Shown: one piece after another, positions 26,776 through 35,387 of the stretch
Layout: each line of letters starts with the position of its first letter
Numbering within the stretch: the first letter of the stretch is position 1
Assembly (NCBI GenBank): GCA_964449075.1
Contig: CAYVBJ010000011.1
Location: 22,839 to 86,838 of the forward strand
Source: CAYVBJ01 sp964449075
GTDB lineage: Bacteria; Bacteroidota; Rhodothermia; Balneolales; Balneolaceae
Length of the DNA stretch: 64,000 nucleotides
Direction: 5' to 3'
Notes under the pieces: model-generated
What the model was told of the DNA's origin: nothing
What the model saw: only the letters and a program-made list of their open reading frames with translations
The model's database searches: none
Translations under genes and position numbers: made by a program

Positions 26776-29064
26776 TTACTGCAAAACCTGTAAATTCGCG
26801 GCTCTCAGCATCAGGGTTTTACGGCCTCTGTTCTTAAAAAAGACAACGACCTTTGAATCATGACCATTGCCGGTTCTGGAAAGAATTTTACCCTTTCCAA
26901 ATTTGGGGTGCATCACTTTTGCACCTGTCTGGAAAGGATCATTGTCGTACTCGTATGTATAGTCTGAAGTAGCAGAAGAGGCTTTTTTGTTGCCTGATAC
27001 AGGTGATCTCCAGTCGTACTCAATTTTTGTTGAATCATCAGAATCGTCTGTATCACTAAACCGGTCTTTATTTTGTGATATGGTAGCTCCTGCTTCCGTC
27101 CTCACAACTCCCGGATCAACCTCGTCCAGAAACCTGGATCTTGCCTGCCGAGTCTCTTCACCAAAACGATAACGCAGCCTGCAGGTGCTGAAAAAGAGCT
27201 TCTTTTCTGCGCGGGTAATGGCTACATAAAACAGACGTCTCTCTTCTTCAATATCAGGTTCTTCTCCATTTCGTCCGCCTACCGGGAACAGGTTCTCTTC
27301 AAGGCCAACCACAAATACAACCGGAAATTCCAGGCCTTTTGAACCGTGAACAGTCATCATGGTTACAGCAGGTTTGGTTTCGTCGTATTTATCTGTATCT
27401 GTAATGAGACTGATTTCCTGCAAAAATGTAGACAGGGTTGGCTTTTTAGAACTTTTTTCATAGTAAGCGATAGCATTTTGCAACTCTACAATATTATCTC
27501 TGCGGGAGAGTGATTGAGCTGAATGTTCTTCGATCAGGGCTTTTACATAGCCGCTTCTTTCAAGCAACGACCGTGTAACCTGCAAAATGGATGTTCCGCT
27601 TTTAAGATCATCTCTCAGTGAATTGATCATCTCCACAAACTGACCGATTTTTGCTTTAGCCGGTTTGTAGAGATCCGCCCCCTGTACATTTTGTATGATA
27701 CTCCATACAGATTTATGCTCAGCTCTAGATTTTTTCAGGAGATCCCCAAGTGTTTTGTTGCCAATCCCACGAGAGGGTTCATTAATAATCCGAAGCAAAC
27801 TCTGTTCATCTTCCGGATTAACAAGCAGTGTAAGATACGCCAATACGTCTTTAATCTCCTTGCGCTGGTAGAATGATAATCCGCCTACAAGCTGGTAAGC
27901 GATTCCTTTACGCCGGAATGCTTCTTCAAAAACCCTGCTTTGATAGTTGGTTCTGTAGAGCACTGCAAAGTTATTGTAATCATAGCCGTTTTTCATTTTC
28001 TGATACTGGATCAGGTTAGCCACACGGTCGGCCTCCTCACGCTCGTTAAAATTTTCGAGCAGGGTAACACTTTCTCCCTCTTCGTTGGAGGTCCAAAGTG
28101 TTTTTTGCAACTGTTTTTTATTCTGTTTGATAATCGAGTCTGCACATTGAAGGATAAACTTGGTAGACCGGTAATTCTGCTCCAGGGGTACCTCATCAGC
28201 TTCAGGATAGTCTTCCTTGAAATTCAAAATATTCGTGATATCGGCTCCCCGGAATGAATAGATACTTTGTGCATCATCACCCACAACACAGATATTCTGA
28301 TATTTTTGAGCCAGCATTTTTGTCACTTTATATTGTGCATGGTTGGTATCCTGGTATTCGTCAATTAAGATATATTTGAATCGATCCTGGTATTTATCCA
28401 GCAAGTCGGGGTGCTTTGTGAACAGCTCAACCGGGCGGACAATCAGGTCGTCAAAATCCATTGAATTGGCTTGTTTGAGTCGCACCTGGTAAACACTGTA
28501 AACTCTGGATGTAATATCGTCCAATGTACTTCCCACAAACCTGGATTTGTAGGTGTCCGGATTGATCAGCTGATTTTTGGCATCACTGATTTTCCGGTGA
28601 ATGGTTCTGGGCTGAATTTCCCGCGGATCAAAGTTTAGCTCGCGTAATATCAATTTGATCGCCTGTTCCGAATCACTTGAATCGTAGATACTGAAATTGC
28701 TGTTAAACCCGATTTTATCTGCTTCAAATCGAAGTATTTTTGCAAAAATCGAATGAAATGTACCCATCCATAGCTTCGACGCACGCTCATCAATCAACTT
28801 GGTGATTCGTTCCTGCATCTCTCTTGCGGCCTTATTAGTAAAAGTGAGAGCGAGAATCTCTTGCGGAACAGCTTTATGCTGCTGAAGCAGGTAAGCAATC
28901 CGGTAGGTCAGCACCCTTGTTTTCCCGCTTCCTGCACCGGCTACAATTAACAACGGGCCATTCGTATGAGTTACCGCCTTGTGTTGCTGTTCATTCAGAA
29001 CTTTCAGAAAATCCGGTCCTGAAGCAGGAGAGGGGCTTTCGCTTTGCAAGTGAAATGTGCGCAT
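26776..29064 (-). CDS. UvrD/PcrA-type DNA helicase
   Basis: Superfamily 1A 3'-5' DNA helicase of 762 residues, acting in excision repair, mismatch repair or removal of RecA and stalled complexes. It has an N-terminal NEQQHKAV Q-motif, Walker A AGAGSGKT (42-49), DEYQDTNHAQ (motif II), QNYRST (motif IV) and TVHGSKGLEFPVVF with VAITRAEK (motifs V-VI). The C-terminus holds the PcrA/UvrD Tudor-like domain (GAKVMHPKFGKGKILS). Bacteroidota-type genomes often carry one such gene, so UvrD and PcrA cannot be told apart here. It stands alone between hpnB (convergent) and a lipoprotein gene. Confidence 0.96.
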   Translation of the reverse strand: MRTFHLQSESPSPASGPDFLKVLNEQQHKAVTHTNGPLLIVAGAGSGKTRVLTYRIAYLLQQHKAVPQEILALTFTNKAAREMQERITKLIDERASKLWMGTFHSIFAKILRFEADKIGFNSNFSIYDSSDSEQAIKLILRELNFDPREIQPRTIHRKISDAKNQLINPDTYKSRFVGSTLDDITSRVYSVYQVRLKQANSMDFDDLIVRPVELFTKHPDLLDKYQDRFKYILIDEYQDTNHAQYKVTKMLAQKYQNICVVGDDAQSIYSFRGADITNILNFKEDYPEADEVPLEQNYRSTKFILQCADSIIKQNKKQLQKTLWTSNEEGESVTLLENFNEREEADRVANLIQYQKMKNGYDYNNFAVLYRTNYQSRVFEEAFRRKGIAYQLVGGLSFYQRKEIKDVLAYLTLLVNPEDEQSLLRIINEPSRGIGNKTLGDLLKKSRAEHKSVWSIIQNVQGADLYKPAKAKIGQFVEMINSLRDDLKSGTSILQVTRSLLERSGYVKALIEEHSAQSLSRRDNIVELQNAIAYYEKSSKKPTLSTFLQEISLITDTDKYDETKPAVTMMTVHGSKGLEFPVVFVVGLEENLFPVGGRNGEEPDIEEERRLFYVAITRAEKKLFFSTCRLRYRFGEETRQARSRFLDEVDPGVVRTEAGATISQNKDRFSDTDDSDDSTKIEYDWRSPVSGNKKASSATSDYTYEYDNDPFQTGAKVMHPKFGKGKILSRTGNGHDSKVVVFFKNRGRKTLMLRAANLQVLQ

Positions 29065-29170
29065 GAACCAAAGTGGGTGTTTGAATACAGTTTGAATAGG
29101 TTACCTGATAACGGCTGAAAGATAGGGGTATTGGCAGGAAGGGGAAAGTAGAATGTTGGAATACAGTTTT

Positions 29171-29212
29171 TTAAAATAAAAAAGAACCTTTTGGTTGATC
29201 AAAAGGTTCTTT
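29171..29212 (-). terminator. Rho-independent terminator of the 29226-30287 lipoprotein gene
   Basis: A perfect 13-base inverted repeat (29181-29193 with 29200-29212) with a 6-base loop lies 13 bases beyond the minus-strand lipoprotein gene. On the minus strand the stem is followed by a T-rich run corresponding to the A-rich 29171-29183, the layout of an intrinsic terminator. Confidence 0.9.
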
Positions 29213-29225
29213 AAACTGATTAAAT

Positions 29226-30287
29226 TTAATCGTCATCATCACACTCTGTAAGAGCATCAACATGTACTCCGTAATAATTGTTTTGAGGAACTTCAATTTC
29301 AAATGTTTTTCCCGATGCGTTTCCTTTGTGGTCAAATGAACCCGGGGCGGGATTACCTGATGGGGCAAATTCATAATCTTGAATTTTCACATTCTCACTC
29401 ACATTCTGAAAACCACCTTCATCATTCAGTTGGATTGTAATAGTAACTTTGCCATCTGAGGGTGCGGAGAATGTAACAGTACCAATGTTATTAGTTTGGC
29501 CTGCAAATAAAGTAACAGTCTTTTCCTGGCCATCATATGCAACATAAGTAGCCCAATTTCCAGGTTCTACATATCTAAGTTCACCTGGAACATCACCATT
29601 TGCGGCCCATGCTGTATCCTCACATTCTAATGTAATTACAGTCTGCTTGTCATTGTCAGTATCATGCAATACGGCGATTGGTTTGTTCCATTTGTATTCA
29701 TAAGAATCAGCTTCGTTTATAACTTTATTAACCATTGCAAGCACTTTTTTCTTGCTGAAATCGGGTACGCCGTCGCTTGTTTTCAATCGTGCAGGCAACT
29801 CTTCGTTGGTAAGTTTGTTGAGATCAAATTTTGGTTCGGCAACCAGTGACCATATCGTTGCCTGTATTTCCCTGAAAGAAAGTGAAGGATCTTCAGCTTT
29901 CAGCTGGTCTTTGATACTCAAAAAGTAATTAAGTGGCTTCCATTTTTCTTTTCCAAAGGTTGAGTATGACATTTTACTCTGATGAATGGTGCCGTCACTT
30001 TGAATCGGTTTATTCCACTCTACACACCACCCCTCAACAACGCCGTTCTCTACAAGACCATTTGGCTGCATTTCATCAATTTCAAAAACAAACCAGCTAT
30101 CTACGCCGAGATCTGTACCTTTATTTATTTTTATTTTTGAGTTTTCGGTACCTGAAACAGGTTCTAATCCAATCACCATATCAATTGAAGATTCAAAAGA
30201 CGGTGCTGTGCTGTTGTTATCGCATGCTGTGTAGAAGAGACCAGCAACTATAAATATTAAAAAAGCTGAAAGTATTCCCTTATTCAT
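29226..30287 (-). CDS. Lipoprotein with candidate Cys-Gln thioester-like domain and C-terminal beta domain
   Basis: 353-residue predicted outer-surface lipoprotein: signal with lipobox FYTAC, lipidated C22. Residues 35-215 are homologous to the neighbouring gene product. Within them GWCVEW (C88) and REIQATIW (Q142, W146) resemble the paired Cys and Qxx(I/V)W motifs of Gram-positive surface thioester domains (TED), in which a Cys-Gln bond makes covalent contact with host or matrix. The Cys-Gln spacing of 54 is shorter than in characterised TEDs. A second beta-rich domain (about 220-345, with NWATYVAYDG and VTLFAGQT) is unique to this copy, and the protein ends in an acidic CDDDD tail. Function is unknown; the TED reading is inference. 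Confidence 0.72.
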   Translation of the reverse strand: MNKGILSAFLIFIVAGLFYTACDNNSTAPSFESSIDMVIGLEPVSGTENSKIKINKGTDLGVDSWFVFEIDEMQPNGLVENGVVEGWCVEWNKPIQSDGTIHQSKMSYSTFGKEKWKPLNYFLSIKDQLKAEDPSLSFREIQATIWSLVAEPKFDLNKLTNEELPARLKTSDGVPDFSKKKVLAMVNKVINEADSYEYKWNKPIAVLHDTDNDKQTVITLECEDTAWAANGDVPGELRYVEPGNWATYVAYDGQEKTVTLFAGQTNNIGTVTFSAPSDGKVTITIQLNDEGGFQNVSENVKIQDYEFAPSGNPAPGSFDHKGNASGKTFEIEVPQNNYYGVHVDALTECDDDD

Positions 30288-30446
30288 GATTATCTCCGGA
30301 ACATTTATTTTATTTTTTGTTTTATTTCACCCCAAAGTCAGAGATTAACTAACTATAAGTATTTTACAATCTATTCTTAGTCTCTAAAATTAAAATATTT
30401 TAACGAACTTATAATCGAAACATTCTAGTAGTTCAGATATAATATT

Positions 30447-31121
30447 TTATCTGACAACCGGGGCCATAAGGTTTTGTTTGTCGTCGCCGGTTTCCAGTAA
30501 AATCGCATATCGGTCACCTTCTTCTATAGTAAAGCCGGAAGAATTTTCTTTTACAGAGCCTACAATCTCATTTACTTTTTCTCTGCTGAAAGCTGCAATC
30601 CCGTTTGCATCAAGCAATCTTGTTGGCAAATCAGCATCTGATAATTCATCAAGGTTAAATTCTGGAATACCAATTAGCGACCAAATAACAGCCTGCATGT
30701 CCCTGAATGTAAGCTCCGAATCTGCTTCTTGCAGTTCATCCATGATATTCAGAAAATAGTTCAGATCTTTCCATTTTTCATTATTTAGGGTAGATAGGGC
30801 ATTGATATTTGTGTGATCCGTATTATTTGCCTGAATAGGTTTATTCCACTCCACGCACCAGCCTTTCATTTCTCCGTTTGGCAAAATAGCATCCTCTTCA
30901 ATATTTCTGAAGTTGAACACAAACCAGGAATCAATTCCAACATTTTCGCCTCTTCTAAGATTTACAATCAGGTTGCTGGTTCCTTCAACTGGTTCAAGGT
31001 CGGTAAACACCTGTAGTTCTTCGTTGAATTCAAGGCTGCCTGTAGTGTTATCACTGCATGCAACCAGGTAAACAATCATTGTGGTAATTGTTGATAAAAA
31101 GAGTAAAGCTTTTTTTCTCAT
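30447..31121 (-). CDS. Lipoprotein with candidate Cys-Gln thioester-like domain (short paralogue)
   Basis: 224-residue lipoprotein (lipobox YLVAC, C22), homologous over nearly its whole length to residues 1-215 of the downstream gene product. It keeps the two motifs at the same spacing: GWCVEW (C89) and RDMQAVIW (Q143, W147), 54 residues apart. The shared GVDSWFVF or GIDSWFVF and KW-x-(P/D)LNYFL segments are also conserved. It lacks the second beta domain. It is probably a tandem duplicate; the 159-base spacer between the two genes contains no gene. Function is unknown. Confidence 0.72.
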   Translation of the reverse strand: MRKKALLFLSTITTMIVYLVACSDNTTGSLEFNEELQVFTDLEPVEGTSNLIVNLRRGENVGIDSWFVFNFRNIEEDAILPNGEMKGWCVEWNKPIQANNTDHTNINALSTLNNEKWKDLNYFLNIMDELQEADSELTFRDMQAVIWSLIGIPEFNLDELSDADLPTRLLDANGIAAFSREKVNEIVGSVKENSSGFTIEEGDRYAILLETGDDKQNLMAPVVR

Positions 31122-31277
31122 AACTTTGCGCTTACATAATTTGAGTTATAATTTTATGTTAGAATAGTTATAAAAGATATGAGCGCCAATTAAAAACGTT
31201 TAATGTTGTCGTGCATTTAAGTCTGGCATAGACTTGGTAAGAAAGGAAATGAGTCTTTGTCAGAAATTATATATTAA

Positions 31278-32015
31278 CTAAAAAAGGTAATACACATTAA
31301 ATGTTATAGCCAGGTCTAAAGGATTGAAACTTATCCTTTCTGTATCACCTGTACTCAGTGCGCCAAAAATGCCTCTTAGCTCAATTCCTATTTTGTTATC
31401 CAAGCCGTGTTCAAGTCCTCCTCCTAAAATAAATCCTGCTCCATAATCTTTGTATTGATTGGATACATCCTCGGAGAATTCCCCTTCAAATGCTACGCCT
31501 AATGGAAAACCTGAGTTTACACCCTCAAAGGTAGCATCTAGTAGATAACTCCCATATAAACCCGCCGTAACGTGATAGGTAGTTATTGCCCATGGTTTGG
31601 GAAATTCAAGTCTGTCGGGTGGTGTAGTTGTAAGCTGAACCAAAAGCGGCATATAAGCATACCAAAGCTTCGTTTTGCTGTCAGTTGTTATTTCAAATCC
31701 GCCAAAGTCTCTTGGAGCAATAGTTTCATTATAGCTGGCACCCAACCGTATAATTCCAGGTTCTACCTGAATTCTTAAATTATCAGTAAGAATTTTTCTG
31801 TAAATAAGGCTGGCATCAAAGTTCTCTGTAAAAGATGGGCTTAGTTTAATCTGATTATTCGTGACAATAAATTTAAAGTCGTTTAAATGTGTACTTGTTC
31901 CACCGCCGACACGAAGACCGATACCCAGATCCTGAGATTTTACATTATTTCCCAATGCATGAACAATCAAAATATTGATCAAAAAAAGAAGAACGAATTT
32001 TACTTGTGCAGACAT
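31278..32015 (-). CDS. Outer-membrane beta-barrel protein (PorT/OmpA-barrel-like)
   Basis: 245-residue protein with a Sec signal (hydrophobic residues 6-21, cleavage near KSQ-D) followed by alternating amphipathic strands and an aromatic terminus, NVYYLF, typical of a barrel ending in phenylalanine. Opening strands such as LGIGLRVGGGTSTHL and the general length fit the porin-like Bacteroidota outer membrane beta-barrel family. No enzymatic motif is present. It lies upstream of the two lipoproteins on the same strand with a 156-base gap, so co-expression is possible but not shown. Confidence 0.72.
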   Translation of the reverse strand: MSAQVKFVLLFLINILIVHALGNNVKSQDLGIGLRVGGGTSTHLNDFKFIVTNNQIKLSPSFTENFDASLIYRKILTDNLRIQVEPGIIRLGASYNETIAPRDFGGFEITTDSKTKLWYAYMPLLVQLTTTPPDRLEFPKPWAITTYHVTAGLYGSYLLDATFEGVNSGFPLGVAFEGEFSEDVSNQYKDYGAGFILGGGLEHGLDNKIGIELRGIFGALSTGDTERISFNPLDLAITFNVYYLF

Positions 32016-32388
32016 ATCTAAATTTTCAATGGTTTAAAGAATGTATAATGTAATTAAATTTTAGAAACGATATGTACAAATACATAAATGTTAAGAAGGA
32101 TTAACAGATCACACATGTAATTCATTCTGTTGCTAAACAACATGCAGAAACTAATTATTAATTTAAAAACTGTTTTCTTTTGTTAAATAATATTAACAAG
32201 ATCTAATTCAAAAAACCTTCCAGGCCTGATATAGGTATTTTTAATTAAGCGAATTATTATGTAATCTTATCTCACTAAGTATTTATCAAGGATTGCGCGA
32301 ATTTGTAGGTTTTAACTGGTTTAGCATGTATATCAAGATTCAAACAAATGGAGAATTTTATTCTCTTTAGAGTGACAGGGGTGTCGTC
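32016..32388. other. Divergent intergenic region without a gene
   Basis: These 373 AT-rich bases separate the divergent barrel gene and the WecA-like gene. I see no open frame of note, no strong hairpin and no recognisable RNA. Promoters for both flanking genes should be here. Confidence 0.5.
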
Positions 32389-33489
32389 ATGATTATAAAT
32401 GAACATTTATTAATAATACCTGCTCTGATTACAGCCATCCTTATCAGCTATCTTTTGATGCCAATAATGATTAAAGCTTCTGTAATTAAAAAGCTGATTG
32501 AAGATCAGGAATTTAATTGGAGTATAAAAAGAAATATTATACCAGCTATTGGCGGAATTGGTGTTCTAACTGCGTTTATAGTTTCTTTTTATATTTGGGG
32601 TAACATTAATTCTCTTGTCTCTTATCCCTATTTAATAGCTGGCCTGTTTATTCTGCTTCTACTTAGCTTGTCCGATGGTGTATTTTTAAACCCTACAAAA
32701 AAGTATGCCATTCAAACAATAGCAGCAGGTGAAATGGTGATAGGCGGTAACCTCGTTATCGAAAATTTGCATGGTTTATTTGGGCTCTATCTGATTCCCT
32801 GGCCACTGGGTGCAGCTGTTGCTGTGGCTTTGGTCGTGTGGCTAATAAATGCATTTAAGTCCATTGATGGTATTGACGGACTAGCCGGCGGCATAGGTAC
32901 TATTGCATCAACAATACTCGGTATATGGTTTTGGAGTTCCGGTTTTGGTATTCTTGCAGTATTTTCCTTTGTACTTACAGGAGCCCTGATCGGGTTTTTA
33001 ATATTTAATATTCACCCGGCTAAAATATTTATGGGAAAAACAGGAGCAATGGCTTTGGGATATATTCTCGCATTTCTTACTCTCAATTTTATCGTTATTA
33101 ACAGCAGATTGGAGAATGGTTTTTTTACCCAAAATGCTCATCTTTTTTCTCTTGCCATATTGATTGTTCCGATTATTGACACGATACGGTCTTTGCTTTA
33201 TAGAATTATAAAACGTACAGGCGTTATTTTATCTGATTATTATCATACGCATGATGAATTAATTCAGGAGGGGACACCAGAACATTTTATCTCTTTTTAC
33301 CTTTGGATTGGAAATTTGCTGATAATTGCTTTTGCTTTTCTCTTTATAGAATTGGAAACTAATCTTTACGCTATTCTTATTTTTGGTTCGGGAATAGTTA
33401 TGCTTCCTGTTATTGTATATTTACATCGTTCAATTCACAGAAGTCAGAAAAAGATATTTAATAAAGTGAAAAAAACGTTATACGAATGA
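32389..33489 (+). CDS. WecA/MraY-family membrane protein with substituted active-site residues
   Basis: 366-residue polytopic protein of the polyprenyl-phosphate N-acetylhexosamine-1-phosphate transferase superfamily. Family landmarks are IPAIGGIG (51-58), NAFKSIDGIDGLAGG (154-168) and PIIDTIR (261-267). Three active-site motifs differ from the norm: the catalytic pair DD is S95-D96, the metal-binding G-D-x-G loop reads GKTG with K217 in place of Asp, and HIHH is HTHD (286-289). Standard WecA/TagO activity is therefore doubtful. It may be a divergent enzyme or an inactive paralogue. It has no glycan-biosynthesis neighbours and is flanked by gene-poor regions. Confidence 0.78.
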   Translation: MIINEHLLIIPALITAILISYLLMPIMIKASVIKKLIEDQEFNWSIKRNIIPAIGGIGVLTAFIVSFYIWGNINSLVSYPYLIAGLFILLLLSLSDGVFLNPTKKYAIQTIAAGEMVIGGNLVIENLHGLFGLYLIPWPLGAAVAVALVVWLINAFKSIDGIDGLAGGIGTIASTILGIWFWSSGFGILAVFSFVLTGALIGFLIFNIHPAKIFMGKTGAMALGYILAFLTLNFIVINSRLENGFFTQNAHLFSLAILIVPIIDTIRSLLYRIIKRTGVILSDYYHTHDELIQEGTPEHFISFYLWIGNLLIIAFAFLFIELETNLYAILIFGSGIVMLPVIVYLHRSIHRSQKKIFNKVKKTLYE

Positions 33490-33704
33490 TTTGAATAATC
33501 TCAGTTATATTGTCTTTAGCCGGGATGACTGACTTAAACTTTTACTGAAAATCTACTTTAAATTATTTGCAGGGATGTTCAGTTGAGAGATTAGCTATCT
33601 ACTTCCACACCTTTTATAAGATTACTATTCGAAACTCTCTGGTCAAGAGAGTAAATCTTACGAAAACCAGGTAATATTGAAGTAAATCTTGTAAAAGAAA
33701 GAGA

Positions 33705-33950
33705 TTAACCGGCGTTACTATTTTTGGCTGCACCGTCAAACGCTGAGAACAGATTTAAATAAGTAAAATCTCTTTTCTCAATTATGTTGGTATAAACATA
33801 TTTGGAGCCAGCCATCAACTGAATATAGATACTAACAGCCAGTGGAATTTCTGCCATTTCAGGCCAGCTCAGAATGTGTGTTATCATCAGAACAATTGTC
33901 AGCATTACGAATGCAGACAGTATATAGTAGGTAATTGCTTTTTTATTCAT
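33705..33950 (-). CDS. Small hypothetical membrane protein
   Basis: 81-residue protein beginning MNKKAITYYILSAFVML, with two predicted membrane helices (about 5-25 and 30-52) and a polar C-terminal tail. I prefer the ATG at 33950; an in-frame GTG at 33980 would add ten residues. No family is recognised. It stands alone between the WecA-like gene (convergent) and nuoH. The positive-inside pattern and clean helices make a real gene likely. Confidence 0.55.
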   Translation of the reverse strand: MNKKAITYYILSAFVMLTIVLMITHILSWPEMAEIPLAVSIYIQLMAGSKYVYTNIIEKRDFTYLNLFSAFDGAAKNSNAG

Positions 33951-34377
33951 TTTGTACGCATCTGAGAGATTAAGGGTCACTTAGGTTAGTGATGCATTTA
34001 GAATTTTATAACAAGAGCATTTAAAAGTTTTATTGTTACAGATATAATGAAAATTTTTATCAGTTATATAACAGAAAGTTCCTATTTATTCGAATCTGCG
34101 GTAATATTAGTGAATTCTAATGAATATTAAAAATATATAATGCGGAGATTTTAAATTTAATGTTGGAGGGGACTAAATCAGAGCTTTTTTACGAAAAACA
34201 CTCATCTTCTCCCTAAAGAAATTTTAACCGTACCTGCTTTCATGCCAAATAATTGAACTTCGTAAAATATTTACTGAGAGAAGTCTTCCAAATTTACAGT
34301 TTCTCCGTGAACTCAATTTTCATTGATTTCTGTAATTTTTGCAGAAATTATTTTAACTCTAAATTTAGATAAGAGCA
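33951..34377. other. Gene-free region downstream of nuoH
   Basis: These 427 AT-rich bases lie after the nuoH stop on the minus strand. I find no remnant of nuoI or other complex I genes in any frame and no strong intrinsic terminator. The longest frames are tens of codons or shorter. Confidence 0.55.
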
Positions 34378-35379
34378 TTAAGAATAGATTGCATAAAGAA
34401 TTGATGCAATTACCGTAAAATTGATAATGCTTAAGGGCAAAAGTTTACTCCATCCCAATTTCATTACCTGGTTGTACTTGAATCTTGGGATTGTCCACCG
34501 AACCCAAATGAACAGGAATACAAAGAAACAGGTTTTGCCGGTGAAGACAGTAATATCAAGTATCGCTTTAGCAATTTCAGGCATTTCGGGCAGCCAGTAG
34601 CCGGCAAAAGGAAGATGGTAACTCCCAAAGAAGAATGTTGTCATTAACATTGAATTGATAACCACATGCATATACTCGGCCAGGAAAAACATCCCGAATT
34701 TCATGGAACTGTATTCGGTATGAAACCCGCCAACAAGCTCCTGTTCAGCTTCAACAAGATCAAAGGGTGTTCGGTTAGATTCGGCAAAAGCAGCTATTAT
34801 AAATATAATGGCGCCCAGAGGATTTAAAAATACAAACCACCAATGTTCCTGTGCGGCAGCAACATCAACAACACTTAATGAACCCACGAAAATAATTACG
34901 GATGCAACAGCCATTCCAAGCGGCAACTCGTAGCTTATCATCTGGGCAGCTGCCCGTAAGCCTCCCAGGAGCGAGTATTTACTATTTGAAGACCATCCGG
35001 CCAAGGTAACTCCGTAGACTCCAAGAGAAGCAATCGCTAACAAATAGAGAACACCTGCATTAATATCCGTTACATAAATTCCTTCACCAAAGGGGATTAC
35101 AGCCACTGTCATCAGTGCTGTTACAACCGGTATCATTGGAGCAACGGTATGAATGAACCGATAACCCTGTATAGGAGTCACATCTTCTTTTAGAAGCAAT
35201 TTCAGAACATCGGCTATTGGTTGTAGGAGCCCGAATGGACCTACTCTGTTTGGGCCAACACGATTCTGAATAAAACTTGCTACCCGCCGTTCTGCATAGA
35301 CAGCAATAGCTGCCGAGTTTAACAACATAAAGAGTGAAACTCCGAGAATAATATATGAAGTAACTGTAACTTCAGCCAT
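34378..35379 (-). CDS. nuoH: NADH-quinone oxidoreductase subunit H
   Basis: Membrane subunit of complex I that forms much of the quinone-binding chamber at the junction with the peripheral arm. The 333-residue protein is polytopic and has the conserved YAERR and QNRVGPNRVGPFGLLQPIAD segments, the EGIYVTDINAGVLYLLAI region, and SNRTPFDLVEAEQELVGGF with its charged cluster. It begins 8 bases after nuoG and is the last nuo gene in this operon; nuoI does not follow. Confidence 0.97.
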   Translation of the reverse strand: MAEVTVTSYIILGVSLFMLLNSAAIAVYAERRVASFIQNRVGPNRVGPFGLLQPIADVLKLLLKEDVTPIQGYRFIHTVAPMIPVVTALMTVAVIPFGEGIYVTDINAGVLYLLAIASLGVYGVTLAGWSSNSKYSLLGGLRAAAQMISYELPLGMAVASVIIFVGSLSVVDVAAAQEHWWFVFLNPLGAIIFIIAAFAESNRTPFDLVEAEQELVGGFHTEYSSMKFGMFFLAEYMHVVINSMLMTTFFFGSYHLPFAGYWLPEMPEIAKAILDITVFTGKTCFFVFLFIWVRWTIPRFKYNQVMKLGWSKLLPLSIINFTVIASILYAIYS

Positions 35380-35387
35380 GAAAGCTC

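Noticed and set aside
30434..30453. CAGATA/TATCTG dyad around the stop of the short lipoprotein gene
   Set aside because: Six-base stem with no T-run on the transcribed strand; too weak for a terminator.
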